The notes: generated by a model from the letters alone, not told the origin. Numbered from the stretch's first letter, positions 9,767-19,175 are shown. The stretch is DNA of 47,665 nt from Colwellia sp. D2M02 (GCF_018860755.1 NZ_JAHKPW010000043.1:35776-83440), one strand, 5' to 3'. A program made the numbers and translations.

Positions 9767-10465
9767 CTACCTAGAATAATTAAAGTTAATGGTATAAAGA
9801 TACAATGCTTGCACTGGTTTGCCATTTTTTTTCGGGATAGAAAAACGAACATGCTCTATCCAAGTTCTTATCGTTTCAACCATTTCAGGGTAAACGGGAT
9901 CAACAATTTTCTTAATGTGAGCAATGCCTTTTTGATCAATCACAATTTCTACAACTGTTGGTATGCGGGTGATACCACGTTTAATAATTGACCATGGGGG
10001 CTGTATATAGCGCGATGAAATAATTTTTGGTAACTCATCTAAACTCTTTACTTCAATCAAACCAAAATCAACAGAAATTGTTTTAGTTAAATCTAAAGAG
10101 CTAACATCAAATTTTGGCAGCTCAACTTTAGCGACTTTTAGCGTGGCTATTTTCGGTTTTTTAGCGTAATCAATCGTTGGCCCGGCTCCCATACTTGTTA
10201 GGTCGATACTTGGGGTGCTGGATTCCGTTTTTGTTTGCTCCATTTCGACAGGCGGTGGAGGAGGCGGTAAAGGTAAAGCAACTTCAATTTGCCTTACTGT
10301 GACTGTTTCTTCTTGCTCAAAGTCATTACCTTGCATATAAACCATCATCATCACTAAAGCAGCAACTAACAGTACACTAAACAACCACGGTAAAGTTTTT
10401 AGCAATAGTTTGCTGATCTTTTCGCTTTTACCTGCTGCGTTATTAGCCTTCATCGTTCTACTCAT
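9767..10465 (-). CDS. tonB2: TonB2-type energy transducer
   Basis: A 232-residue inner-membrane protein that carries proton-motive-force energy to outer-membrane receptors. Visible parts: a short basic cytoplasmic N-terminus, one membrane helix at about 30-47 (PWLFSVLLVAALVMMMVY), a short proline stretch PLPPPPPP near residue 65, a long spacer, and a C-terminal TonB domain with the PPWSIIKRGITRIPTVVEI block and a tyrosine-rich end. The proline region is much shorter than in TonB1, as expected of the TonB2 class. Its start overlaps the exbD2 end by 8 bases, implying translational coupling. It belongs to the DUF3450-ttpC-exbB2-exbD2-tonB2-TPR operon. Confidence 0.92.
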   Translation of the reverse strand: MSRTMKANNAAGKSEKISKLLLKTLPWLFSVLLVAALVMMMVYMQGNDFEQEETVTVRQIEVALPLPPPPPPVEMEQTKTESSTPSIDLTSMGAGPTIDYAKKPKIATLKVAKVELPKFDVSSLDLTKTISVDFGLIEVKSLDELPKIISSRYIQPPWSIIKRGITRIPTVVEIVIDQKGIAHIKKIVDPVYPEMVETIRTWIEHVRFSIPKKNGKPVQALYLYTINFNYSR

Positions 10466-10865
10466 TTACCGTAGCAATACTGACATTTTTAATGCCCGCA
10501 AGTTTTGCTTGATCAATAACCTGCACTAATAAATCAGTTGGAACCGTTTTATCTGCCTGAATAACTAAAGGCTTTACTTTCGTTCTAATCGCTTGGGTAA
10601 TTGTAGAGCGAACTCCTTTAACACCAATATTGTTACTTGCATAAACCACTTCACCATTGGCGCTAATTGCAATCATTAAAACTGATTTTTGCAATTGTTT
10701 AGTAGAAACTGCCGTTGGTTTATCAACATCAATCCCCGTTTCTTTAACAAATACAGTAGTGACAATAAAAAAGATTAACAAAATAAACACAACATCTAGC
10801 AATGGCGCTAAATCTAATTCTTGTCCTTTAGCTTCTTCCATTTTGTTTTCAATAAATGATTTCAT
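10458..10865 (-). CDS. exbD2: ExbD2 biopolymer transport protein
   Basis: Proton-channel subunit of the ExbB-ExbD-TonB motor. One membrane helix (LDVVFILLIFFIVTTVFV) carries the essential Asp in the LAPLLDVVF motif, and a periplasmic ExbD/TolR fold follows. Two starts are possible: ATG at 10883, adding six residues, or ATG at 10865. The latter shares one base with the exbB2 stop (TAATG), a common coupling arrangement, and gives the usual MKSF-like beginning, so I prefer it (135 residues). Overlaps tonB2 by 8 bases. Family assignment is secure. Confidence 0.92.
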   Translation of the reverse strand: MKSFIENKMEEAKGQELDLAPLLDVVFILLIFFIVTTVFVKETGIDVDKPTAVSTKQLQKSVLMIAISANGEVVYASNNIGVKGVRSTITQAIRTKVKPLVIQADKTVPTDLLVQVIDQAKLAGIKNVSIATVNE

Positions 10866-11254
10866 TAATTCAACGCCGCCCATCGGTTCATTTTTGCGTG
10901 TAAGTAAGACAACATCAACAACCCCGGTATTACCATAATTAACCCAAGTTGCGTGGTGAACATTGCTTCAGCTATGCCGCCACTGATGACCTCTTGAATA
11001 TTAAAACCGTTTTCTTGTGACATTCTAAAAAAAGTAGCTAACAGCCCCATTATCGTGCCTAGCAACCCTAGCAAAGGTAAAGAAGCCAGCGTGGTTTTGA
11101 TACAGGTAACCCAATACAGCGTTCGTCCATACCAAATATCGTTGACCTTACTAATGAAGCACAACTCAATTAATAAACCGTAGCAAAATATTGCTACAGC
11201 CAAAATAGCCCAAATAACCGCACTATCTAATAAGAATAAATAATCAGCAAGCAT
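10865..11254 (-). CDS. exbB2: ExbB2 (MotA/TolQ/ExbB proton channel family)
   Basis: A 129-residue inner-membrane protein, shorter than classical ExbB (around 240) and slightly shorter than many ExbB2 proteins. Three hydrophobic segments are visible (about 8-34, 53-75 and 95-118). The second and third hold the family's LPLLGLLGTIMGLLATF and AMFTTQLGLIMVIPG motifs that line the proton path. It sits between ttpC (26 bases upstream) and exbD2 (one-base overlap), so all are likely made from one message. It should form the motor with ExbD2 and TonB2. Confidence 0.92.
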   Translation of the reverse strand: MLADYLFLLDSAVIWAILAVAIFCYGLLIELCFISKVNDIWYGRTLYWVTCIKTTLASLPLLGLLGTIMGLLATFFRMSQENGFNIQEVISGGIAEAMFTTQLGLIMVIPGLLMLSYLHAKMNRWAALN

Positions 11255-11280
11255 TTATCCTATTCCCTGTTAATAACCTA

Positions 11281-12639
11281 TTATGCAAAATCAATTTTAC
11301 TCAATTTAATGGCATTTGTTTCTAATTTGGCGGTATAGCTTTTGGTTCTTCGACTTAATAGCGCACTAATAATGAGTGATGGAATAGCAACGATAAGCCC
11401 TAACTCCGTAGTTATTAATGCTTCAGATATACCACCAGAAACGGTAGAGGCATCGCCCGTACCAAAAATAGTCATCATCATAAATGTACTGATCATTCCT
11501 GATACTGTACCAAGTAAACCTAATAACGGTGCAATAGCAGCGCTAGTTGCAATAGCACCAATAAAGCGCTCTACTTTATGTTTATATTCCATTAGATATG
11601 CCACAAGTAAATCATCTCGCTCTTGCGAAATAGGTGTTTTATAAGCAATATCGAATAATTTTTGTTGAGCACCTTTGCTTGATAGTACCAAGGCAGATAA
11701 ATTTTCTTGTAAGCGCGCATGGGAGATATCATCACTGGCATCATATTCATTGATCAGTGATTTGATTTTATCAATTAAAGACATGTCAATTTTAGGTAGC
11801 CCTATCAATTGAACGCCTTTAATAATTGAGACTATGAATGATAATAAACCAAAGAATAAAATAGGTAGCGCCCAAACACCGCCTTTTTCTATATGTCCTA
11901 GTACTCCCTCTTCTTTTTCAAGTAACTTATAAGCATTACCTAAGGTAGGGTCAAAGGTTAATAAACCCGCACCAGAAGATTGAATAGAGCCAAGCTCTGC
12001 AATAGCTTGCTCACTAAATATATTCGCTACGACTCGAGGTTCGCTCGCAATATCTCGTGAAATTGGGCCACCGGTTAATGCCTTGGTATCATAAGCAACC
12101 TCAACAGGACCAAGCGTTAAGCTCATCACTTTTTCAACAGCCCCTGCCGCACTAATAACCTGTTGCTCTTGCCACGTTGGTGTAAGCTTAGCACTTAACT
12201 GTTCTGACATTACCGCGAGGGCCTTGATATCAACAACTGGTTCGCCATTTTTTTGATTTAGTTTATCAAGCGCTAAATTAGAACTTTCAGCAAAACTGGT
12301 CAGTAATTGCTTTTGATAATTACTTTGAGTTGACCACTGATTAACTCGCTTTTCTAATTGTGCCACACTCATTAATTGTTCATCTGCGATACGCTGTAAA
12401 ACAGCCGCTTTCTCACGTAGAGCTTTAACATCATTTTGACGGTGAGCTATTTTTTCTGCCAGCGATGTCGCTTTTTTATTTATACTTTGTTGAGTTGTCT
12501 CTAGTGTTTTCTTCGCGACTGTAATACGCTCAACTAGCTCTTTCGAAAGGTTGTCATCTGCTTGGCTTGAGTAACTAAAAAGTAGGCTCGACACTGTGAT
12601 AACACGAATAAGCTTACTGCGGTTTATTTTATTAAACAT
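11281..12639 (-). CDS. ttpC: TtpC-like large MotA/TolQ/ExbB protein
   Basis: A 452-residue protein with a signal-like N-terminus (1-27), a long periplasmic coiled coil (about 30-130), a linker, then three membrane segments (about 255-275, 360-385 and 405-430). The last two carry the ExbB-family motifs APLLGLLGTVSGM and ALITTELGLIVAIP. This size and order fit TtpC, the fourth protein required by the Vibrio TonB2 system. The start codon overlaps the DUF3450 stop as TAATG. It presumably extends the TonB2 complex into the periplasm. I am confident of the family, and of the name mainly from operon context. Confidence 0.88.
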   Translation of the reverse strand: MFNKINRSKLIRVITVSSLLFSYSSQADDNLSKELVERITVAKKTLETTQQSINKKATSLAEKIAHRQNDVKALREKAAVLQRIADEQLMSVAQLEKRVNQWSTQSNYQKQLLTSFAESSNLALDKLNQKNGEPVVDIKALAVMSEQLSAKLTPTWQEQQVISAAGAVEKVMSLTLGPVEVAYDTKALTGGPISRDIASEPRVVANIFSEQAIAELGSIQSSGAGLLTFDPTLGNAYKLLEKEEGVLGHIEKGGVWALPILFFGLLSFIVSIIKGVQLIGLPKIDMSLIDKIKSLINEYDASDDISHARLQENLSALVLSSKGAQQKLFDIAYKTPISQERDDLLVAYLMEYKHKVERFIGAIATSAAIAPLLGLLGTVSGMISTFMMMTIFGTGDASTVSGGISEALITTELGLIVAIPSLIISALLSRRTKSYTAKLETNAIKLSKIDFA

Positions 12640-13433
12640 TAGCTTACATCCTTTTCTTTTAACACTTTTACTGGCAATTTAATAAACTCTGCGGAGGTAG
12701 GGTTTTCTAAAATATATTTAAACTCTAATAAATCTTGGGCATTTAATATTCTGCCAAGCTCTGTTGACGCGTCTTGATTATGCCACCACTGCCATTGCAC
12801 TTGGCTAGCGCGACCATAACCGTAATGCTGACCGTCGTCGCTAACATACCAACCTTGCGATAGCCCCAAATATATTTGAGTAACCAATAAATTTTGTACT
12901 TCCCCATTAGCAAGCGGCACTTCCATTGATGTGCGGTTTAAAGCGACTTGCTCATCAAACTCATTCGCTAATTTATATAAAGTTAGAATGCGCTCAAGCT
13001 TTTCACTGTCGGTTGCGCCAGATTGTGTTAATAGCAGTAGCTTTTCTTGCCACTTTTTTTGTAACGGAGGAGGTAAACGTTCGATAAATGAACGGCTAAA
13101 TAATGTCGCTTGTTGAATGCTTTCTTTAACTTCTCGTTGCTCTTGTTCTAATAAACTTTGCTGTTCGCTTAGTTCAAAACGACGATTATCAACATCACTT
13201 TTTTCGGTGTCGGTTTTTTTTAATAAACTTTCAAGCGTCGACTTTTCTGAGCCTAACAAGCTATAGGTTTGTTTTAGCTGTTGCTCTCGAGTATTCCAGT
13301 CAAGTTGCAACTTTCCTTTTTGACTTTCAATGGTTAGCCATTGTTCCATTAGCTTATTTAGACTTTGAGGCTCAGCAGACATCACCGTAAAAGAGAGCAG
13401 CCCAATAGATAAAGCGCAACCTAAGATCTTCAT
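12639..13433 (-). CDS. DUF3450 periplasmic protein, first gene of TonB2 operon
   Basis: A 264-residue protein with a cleavable signal peptide (residues 1-20, MKILGCALSIGLLSFTVMSA). A coiled coil follows (about 25-110, rich in Gln/Glu/Lys/Leu), and the C-terminal domain contains LYLGLSQGWYVS-type sequence. DUF3450 proteins almost always precede ttpC in TonB2 operons of marine gammaproteobacteria, as here; the two genes overlap by one base. The matching coiled coils suggest that DUF3450 and TtpC touch in the periplasm, which is inference. Function is not established. Confidence 0.85.
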   Translation of the reverse strand: MKILGCALSIGLLSFTVMSAEPQSLNKLMEQWLTIESQKGKLQLDWNTREQQLKQTYSLLGSEKSTLESLLKKTDTEKSDVDNRRFELSEQQSLLEQEQREVKESIQQATLFSRSFIERLPPPLQKKWQEKLLLLTQSGATDSEKLERILTLYKLANEFDEQVALNRTSMEVPLANGEVQNLLVTQIYLGLSQGWYVSDDGQHYGYGRASQVQWQWWHNQDASTELGRILNAQDLLEFKYILENPTSAEFIKLPVKVLKEKDVS

Positions 13434-13767
13434 TTTATATCCTGTAATTCAGTAAGCTTATTTAAATTCTCTATGCTCTAATAAAAAGTGTATTGAATAA
13501 CAAAAAAGGAGACTGACAGCGCTGTCATCCTTAAGTGATAATAGAGTTAATATAGAGCTATTTCTTAATCTGGAGGTTATATTGCAAACATTGCTTAGAG
13601 GTAAACAATAAGATTAATTTATCTTATTTATTATAACGATACATACAGCCACAAATTAAACAGAGTAAAAAACAAACATAACATTAACATATAAATTTGG
13701 ATTTAATAGACAAAAAACAAACAAAAAATCAAAAAAATTTAATTAAAACTTGAAAGTGTAATGATGA
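13434..13767. other. AT-rich gap holding the TonB2 operon promoter region
   Basis: Non-coding stretch between the recQ-like gene end and the DUF3450 start. It must contain the promoter for the six-gene operon, plus the palindrome listed separately. From 13610 to 13740 it is almost entirely A/T with poly-A runs and holds no convincing open frame. I looked for a Fur-type box and found none. Confidence 0.5.
13514..13527. promoter_or_regulatory. Perfect 14-bp palindrome, LacI-family-like operator candidate
   Basis: TGACAGCGCTGTCA is its own reverse complement, with a central GCGC, about 81 bases upstream of the DUF3450 start. A central CG within an even palindrome is typical of LacI-family operators, and similar sequences control sugar-uptake genes in Alteromonadales and Xanthomonadales. 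The regulator is not in this window. Operator function is inferred from shape and position. Confidence 0.5.
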
Positions 13768-15822
13768 CTATTTATGAGAAAGCCTTAAAATCGGCCTTAT
13801 CTTTGTACATATATCTGAATATCGTTGTTGTTCACATAAAGCAAAACCTGATAGCTTTTTAACTTGGGTTCTAGCAAACAATGGCTCGCTTATCCCTGCA
13901 ATAAATCGACAATAGCTTGATAATTCAAGTGGTTTATCAGTTTTACCCGCTAAACAAAGAGTAAACTCTTTAATGCTGGCTATTAACGTATCATCACTTG
14001 GCCATGGTTTTTTATCTTGTGAATAGTACAATTTTGCGATCTGCCCTCGACAAACACTACAGTGTCCACAGCCTTTACTATTAACTTGGTTATTATCAAA
14101 AATATTATCATCAAAATAACGTGACAAATTAATACTTAAGCAAGTATCTAATTCAAAGAAGCGAATTAACGCCGCAATACGCTTTATTTCTTTCTCTTCT
14201 TTATCTTTGAAATAGTCACTTAGCTGTTGAGTCAACGAAGGCTTTGTTAGTGCATGTAAATCAACATTAAAAACTTCAGTCATACCTTTGGTTTCAAGAA
14301 TAATAAGTTGTTGTTCTTGCAAGTACTCTAATGCGGAAATAACACGGTTACGTTCAATTGACTTATCTTGCAGTAGGTTATCAAAGTTAAGGCTTCCCCA
14401 TACTTTTTTGAAATCAATTGCTTGAAATATTTTTATTAAAAATGCTTGGCGTTGTTGATTAAATAAATCCAGAATTGCTTGCTGTGGTTGGAGTAATTTA
14501 ATTTTAAAGTCAGCAAAGTAAGCATAAAGAGGCTCTATTACGCCGCATAACTCTAGCTGTACTAATAATGTTTTTAGTGGTAACTGTTTAATATTGCTAC
14601 TATTAGAAAGTGGTAACAACTGTAACTCCCACTTGCCTGTATCCGAGCTACTACTGGTTTCAGCTTTAATACTATTTATTACGGTTTCAATGCTACTTAG
14701 CTCTGGCGTATCACCATAGACAAAATTTTCCACCGTGTTTAAACCATCTAAATTAGCTAAGGTTATACAGTGGGATAAGTGACCATCACGTCCTGCCCTT
14801 CCTATTTCTTGGCTATAGTTTTCTATAGATTTAGGTAAGTCGTAATGAATAACAAAGCGAATATCGCTTTTATCAATTCCCATACCAAAAGCAATGGTTG
14901 CGACAATAACTTGAATATTACCTGACATGAAATCTTGCTGTATTTGTGCGCGGGTATCACTATCAAAACCTGCGTGATAAGCACAAGCATTAACACCTTG
15001 CTGCTGTAAATATTGAGCAACAACTTCAGCACTGTGTTGTAAGGTAACATACACTATACCCGCACCTTGCTGACTTTTGACTAACTGTTCAAGTTTATTA
15101 TTTTTTTGAGCTGACGACACCGACACAACACTAAGATCAAGGTTAGCTCGGTAAAAGCCGGTTTGCACTATATGCTCTGGTTGTATGGCAAACTTATTAG
15201 CCATATCCAATTTTACTTTTTTAGTTGCCGTTGCGGTTAGTAACAACACCAAAGGAATGTTAAGTGCTTTACAGTAACTAGGTAACTTCAAATAATCCGG
15301 TCTGAAATTATGCCCCCACTCTGAAATACAATGAGCTTCATCAACCACCAACATCGACACGGGAACCGATTCAATAAACTGTCTAAAACGTTCATTTTTG
15401 AAACGCTCTACAGAAACCATTAATACTTTTATGCTACCGTCACGTACACTTGTCATAACCTCTTGGGCTTCACGGCCCTTTAAGGTTGAGTCAATACTCG
15501 CGGCTTTAATACCTTTCTTTTCCAAAAAGGCCAATTGATCTTTAATAAGCGCTAATAACGGTGAAACCACTAAGGTTAAATGAGGTAATTGCAAAGCAGT
15601 TAATTGATAACATAAACTTTTACCTGATCCGGTAGGGAAAATAGCCAGTGACGATTGCCTGTTTAATAATTGCGTTATAGTTTGCTCTTGACCCGGGCGA
15701 AAGTGGCTAAAACCAAAATATTGTTGCAATAACGAGGTTAACGGTATCGCTGAATTATTTTGGCTTACTTGGTTTGTTTGATGTTCTTGCGGGTTGTGTT
15801 GAGAAGAAGAAGAGTCAGTCAT
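13768..15822 (-). CDS. RecQ-family ATP-dependent DNA helicase
   Basis: Superfamily 2 helicase, 684 residues from the ATG at 15822; a GTG at 15834 would add four, and neither has a clear ribosome binding site. Numbering from the GTG: FRPGQE Q-motif near 45, Walker A PTGSGKS (Lys72), DEAHCISEWGHNFRP, TATAT, and motif VI GRAGRDG near 345. The zinc cysteines (one at about 565, then CGHCSVC near 588) come some 220 residues after motif VI. In E. coli RecQ they follow within about 60. A winged-helix-like segment seems to lie before them, and I see no HRDC domain. It is thus a RecQ relative, not a clear recQ orthologue. Unwinds DNA in repair. The gene stands alone on the minus strand. Confidence 0.88.
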   Translation of the reverse strand: MTDSSSSQHNPQEHQTNQVSQNNSAIPLTSLLQQYFGFSHFRPGQEQTITQLLNRQSSLAIFPTGSGKSLCYQLTALQLPHLTLVVSPLLALIKDQLAFLEKKGIKAASIDSTLKGREAQEVMTSVRDGSIKVLMVSVERFKNERFRQFIESVPVSMLVVDEAHCISEWGHNFRPDYLKLPSYCKALNIPLVLLLTATATKKVKLDMANKFAIQPEHIVQTGFYRANLDLSVVSVSSAQKNNKLEQLVKSQQGAGIVYVTLQHSAEVVAQYLQQQGVNACAYHAGFDSDTRAQIQQDFMSGNIQVIVATIAFGMGIDKSDIRFVIHYDLPKSIENYSQEIGRAGRDGHLSHCITLANLDGLNTVENFVYGDTPELSSIETVINSIKAETSSSSDTGKWELQLLPLSNSSNIKQLPLKTLLVQLELCGVIEPLYAYFADFKIKLLQPQQAILDLFNQQRQAFLIKIFQAIDFKKVWGSLNFDNLLQDKSIERNRVISALEYLQEQQLIILETKGMTEVFNVDLHALTKPSLTQQLSDYFKDKEEKEIKRIAALIRFFELDTCLSINLSRYFDDNIFDNNQVNSKGCGHCSVCRGQIAKLYYSQDKKPWPSDDTLIASIKEFTLCLAGKTDKPLELSSYCRFIAGISEPLFARTQVKKLSGFALCEQQRYSDICTKIRPILRLSHK

Positions 15823-15943
15823 GGTAATATGCACAGAAATGCTATCAGCTAATTAAGTGAGCATTATCATACCCTGCTTACGTTAAAAATTCTCAGCTCT
15901 GTTCATCTGATAACTTTCGCTAGCCTTATCCTTAAAAAAGCCA

Positions 15944-15971
15944 TAAAAAAACCTTGTAAAAAATCACAAGG
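15944..15971 (-). terminator. Rho-independent terminator of the PEP-CTERM gene
   Basis: On the minus strand CCTTGT, an 8-base loop and ACAAGG are followed directly by seven T residues. It lies 76 bases past the stop of the PEP-CTERM gene and before the helicase gene, so the helicase needs its own promoter. Confidence 0.8.
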
Positions 15972-16046
15972 CTTCAACTTTTTTATCTAGCATATTCGTT
16001 AATTTTATTAATTATTATGCTTGAATAGCTATCTACTTATTTGTAC

Positions 16047-16670
16047 TTATTTGCTAAAACGGCGTCCAGCAAAGCCTAATAAACCTAATGCTAAAATAGC
16101 TAAAGTAGTTGGCTCAGAAACTGGAGTAGGAGTAGTATTGTGACCAATACCACCCACGTTAGCTAAATTTTCACCTGAGATATCAAAAGCATAACTTGAT
16201 GTTCTTAAGTTATCGTCAACATCAAGAAAGTTAACTACGCCTGAATTTGACCAAGTACCTGTAACCAAATCACCAGATTGGTAATCACTATCGTACTGAG
16301 TTAAAACAGCAAAGTAAGTGCCTATATCAAGTGTTATTGAAATAAAAGCATCCCAAGAGTTACCACCAAAAGCTGATACTGTTGATGAGCTATCATCATC
16401 AGAAGCAAGTAAACTACTAGCACTGTTGAAGACGAACAACTGAGAGTCAAAGCCACCGTCTGCAATAGTAGTACCATCAGCATTTACTCCACCAGCGTAA
16501 CCTAAGCTGGTTAGGTCAACAGTAGAGTTGTCAGCCGTAACATCAAATTGGATATAGTAACGGCTTTCATCGTTATCAAAATTACCGGTAAAAGAGTGCG
16601 CACTCATCAAGGTTGCGTTTGCTTGTGTCGCCATAAAGAACATTAGGGCAACTAATAATATTTTTTTCAT
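16047..16670 (-). CDS. PEP-CTERM sorting domain protein (DVUA0089-like)
   Basis: A 207-residue exported protein. Residues 1-19 form a signal peptide ending at ANA. The body is rich in Asp, Ser, Thr and Gly (motifs SHSFTG-like AHSFTGNFDNDES, GGFDSQLFVF, ASDDDSS, GTYFAVLTQYDSD) and resembles the DVUA0089 family of beta-rich surface proteins. The C-terminus has a full PEP-CTERM signal: VSEP, a hydrophobic helix (TTLAILALGLLGFAG) and a basic RRFSK end, which is recognised by exosortase/EpsH for export to the surface or matrix. The exosortase and polysaccharide genes are elsewhere. Isolated gene with its own terminator. Sorting class is sure; the body family is less so. Confidence 0.85.
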   Translation of the reverse strand: MKKILLVALMFFMATQANATLMSAHSFTGNFDNDESRYYIQFDVTADNSTVDLTSLGYAGGVNADGTTIADGGFDSQLFVFNSASSLLASDDDSSSTVSAFGGNSWDAFISITLDIGTYFAVLTQYDSDYQSGDLVTGTWSNSGVVNFLDVDDNLRTSSYAFDISGENLANVGGIGHNTTPTPVSEPTTLAILALGLLGFAGRRFSK

Positions 16671-16846
16671 TGTATTAAATCCATTAATAAGTTGTGTCTA
16701 AACCGTTGAATTACGGTAAAAAATAAAGAGCAAAAAACAAGCCAACTAGAATAAATCAATAAAAAACAAAGAGTTAAGCGACACCGTGTGCGATAAAATA
16801 AATATATGTAAAAATAATAGACACTTACAGAAGTTTTGAGGTTCTC

Positions 16847-18424
16847 TTATGTACCACAAAAAGTATGATAATTAATATCTCCATCAGCAGGAGCATCCTG
16901 ATAGTTTACTGTTTCGACTAAATTCACATAAGGCTGACGTAATACGGCTAAAAACTGCTGTAACGCTGTCAAGTTGCCACTTTCTTGCGTTGTTTTTAAT
17001 ACCCGCTCAACATGATGGTTTCTAGGAATAACTAGAGGGTTACTTTTTCCCATCAAGACTTTGGCACCAGCAATATCATCGCCAATACGTGCGTACCAGC
17101 GAGCAGTCCAGCTAAGCCAATCATCGGTGTCGACACTTTCTTCAGCGGTATCTTTTTTGCGGAGTAACTTATTAACATTTTGAGCAGTTAAATTATTATT
17201 TAAGGAGGTAAAAGTGCCCGTATAATCTCTTCCATCACGCTGCATCAGTTCAAGTAAGTCATTAATGAGCGTAACATCACTCTCTTGAGGTATGGCAATA
17301 CCTATTTTTTTGGCCATCATGGCTAAATAGCCTACTTTAAACTGCTCAGAAAATTGCACTAATAATGGCTCTAAAAGTGCAATAGCTTCACTATGCTCAT
17401 CATCACTGTCTGTAAGTTCAGCCCCTTCATCAACCAAGCACTTTTCAATAACAGGAATTAAACACTCAGCAAAGCGCGCCATATTCCATTGCATAATGCC
17501 AGCTTGTTTACCAAATGCATAACGGCCTCGCCTATCAATTGAGCTAAAAACTGTATCACCATGATAGTGATTCATCATAGCGCACGGGCCGTAATCTATT
17601 GTTTCTCCTGAAATGGCAGTATTATCAGTATTCATAACCCCATGAATGAAACCAACCCGTAACCAAGAAAGTACTAGTGTTAACTGTTTATTAAGTACCG
17701 CAGATAAAAAGTCAACCACCTGCTTTGCACTTAGCTCTAGTTCATGACTCTTATTATCCTGCGTAATATTTTGTGCTGGTTTTTCGGGTAAAATATCAGG
17801 AAAATGACGTTCAATGGCGTAACGAGTTAACTGAATGAGTGAAGCTGTATCTCTACGGGCAGAAAAATACTGAAAAGTGCCGACCCGAATATGGCTTGCA
17901 GCAACCCGAGTAACTACCGCACCTGGTAATGGTTGCTCTCGATAAACAGCTTCACCTGTTGCAACTACTGCCAAACAACGTGTTGTTGGTACGCCAAGCG
18001 CATGCATAGCTTCACTCATGATAAATTCACGCAATGCTGGGCCTAAAGCACAACGCCCATCACCTTGTCTTGAGAAAGCGCTCACACCAGAGCCTTTCAA
18101 TTGAATATCCCACTGCTTACCCTTGGTATCAGTAATATCGCCTAATAAGTGTGCCCTACCGTCTCCTAATTGTGGGTTAAACTGTCCAAACTGATGTCCT
18201 GAGTAAACCTGTGCTACTGGCTGACTTCCCTCAACGAGTTCATTACCTGAAAAATACAATGCAAGCTGCTCACTCTCTTGCTGGGCGTCCACTTCAATAG
18301 CAAGTTGTTTTGCTAACGGCTCATTCCATAATAATAATTCAGGCTTTCGTACAGGGGTTGGTAAACTCTGCTGGGAAAAAGCACGACCTAGAGATAAATA
18401 CGTATTGGAGAGTTTTAATGGCAT
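16847..18424 (-). CDS. selO: Protein adenylyltransferase SelO (YdiU/UPF0061)
   Basis: A 525-residue pseudokinase-fold enzyme that transfers AMP to Ser/Thr/Tyr of proteins and is linked to the oxidative stress response. Recognised from the blocks [18 protein letters not shown] and [16 protein letters not shown], which form the nucleotide-binding part. The active-site segment HGVMNTDN lies near 262-269 and the metal-binding DYGP near 276-279. The protein ends FCGT; the Cys three residues from the end matches the position of selenocysteine in animal SelO and of Cys in E. coli YdiU, so the redox-switch residue is present. It lies 132 bases after the EVE-domain gene on the same strand; co-transcription is possible. 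Confidence 0.95.
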   Translation of the reverse strand: MPLKLSNTYLSLGRAFSQQSLPTPVRKPELLLWNEPLAKQLAIEVDAQQESEQLALYFSGNELVEGSQPVAQVYSGHQFGQFNPQLGDGRAHLLGDITDTKGKQWDIQLKGSGVSAFSRQGDGRCALGPALREFIMSEAMHALGVPTTRCLAVVATGEAVYREQPLPGAVVTRVAASHIRVGTFQYFSARRDTASLIQLTRYAIERHFPDILPEKPAQNITQDNKSHELELSAKQVVDFLSAVLNKQLTLVLSWLRVGFIHGVMNTDNTAISGETIDYGPCAMMNHYHGDTVFSSIDRRGRYAFGKQAGIMQWNMARFAECLIPVIEKCLVDEGAELTDSDDEHSEAIALLEPLLVQFSEQFKVGYLAMMAKKIGIAIPQESDVTLINDLLELMQRDGRDYTGTFTSLNNNLTAQNVNKLLRKKDTAEESVDTDDWLSWTARWYARIGDDIAGAKVLMGKSNPLVIPRNHHVERVLKTTQESGNLTALQQFLAVLRQPYVNLVETVNYQDAPADGDINYHTFCGT

Positions 18425-18556
18425 GAAATACTCACTATAAAATGGATGTTTGGTAGGTAGAAATATTTACTAAGTTGTTCTTGCTTATTTCTTATTGTTT
18501 GTTGTTTGTTGATAACTTATTTGCTGAATATGCAATTAACACAATACGGCGCCACA

Positions 18557-19021
18557 CTAATGCTGACTATTATCGCACAGTATATGCCACTCAACTTCAC
18601 TAACGGGCATAATAGAAAGGCGATGACCTTTTTTCACTAAACCAATATCATTAATACCAGCGAGAGATTTTATTTTTTGTAATGACAATATTTCGCTAAA
18701 CTTTTCTTTTAGCTGAATATCAACCATAACCCAGCGTGGGTTGTCTGGACTTGATTTAGGATCAAAGTATTTAGACTCAGGATCGAATTGGCTATGATCC
18801 GGGTAGCTTTCTTTAACAACTTCGGCAATGCCAGCTATACCAAGCTGCTTACAGCTCGAGTGGTAAAAAAACACTTGATCACCAAGTTTAACCTCATCAC
18901 GAAGGAAATTACGCGCCTGATAATTACGAATACCGTCCCAATGTTCCTGTTGGTTTGGTTTTGCGGCTAGATCATCAATGCTAAAAACATCGGGCTCTGA
19001 TTTGAATAACCAGTATTTCAT
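18557..19021 (-). CDS. EVE domain-containing protein
   Basis: A 154-residue protein that is almost entirely one EVE (PUA-like) domain. It opens with the signature MKYWLFKSEPDVFSIDDL, then WDGIRNYQARNFLRD, GDQVFFYHSS and GIAGIAEV, as in human THYN1 and bacterial YcaQ-region relatives. EVE domains bind modified bases in DNA or RNA; the ligand here is unknown. Length is typical. It is placed between ridA and selO on the same strand with gaps of 154 and 132 bases and no convincing terminator in either gap. Confidence 0.92.
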   Translation of the reverse strand: MKYWLFKSEPDVFSIDDLAAKPNQQEHWDGIRNYQARNFLRDEVKLGDQVFFYHSSCKQLGIAGIAEVVKESYPDHSQFDPESKYFDPKSSPDNPRWVMVDIQLKEKFSEILSLQKIKSLAGINDIGLVKKGHRLSIMPVSEVEWHILCDNSQH

Positions 19022-19175
19022 AAAGTTTACTCAATATAGAATGATTGAGAGAGGAAAAATAGAGTTAAGTTTAGCCAACATTGAACAGCAAACACATTGA
19101 ATAAACCTAACTTAATCTGACTACATAGTAACTTAGCTGATAAATAGATGTTACCCTAGGCTAAATGCAGAAGAA

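Noticed and set aside
13434..13767. Fur box in front of the TonB2 operon
   Set aside because: Expected for a TonB system, but no stretch comes near the 19-bp Fur consensus; only the LacI-type palindrome stands out.
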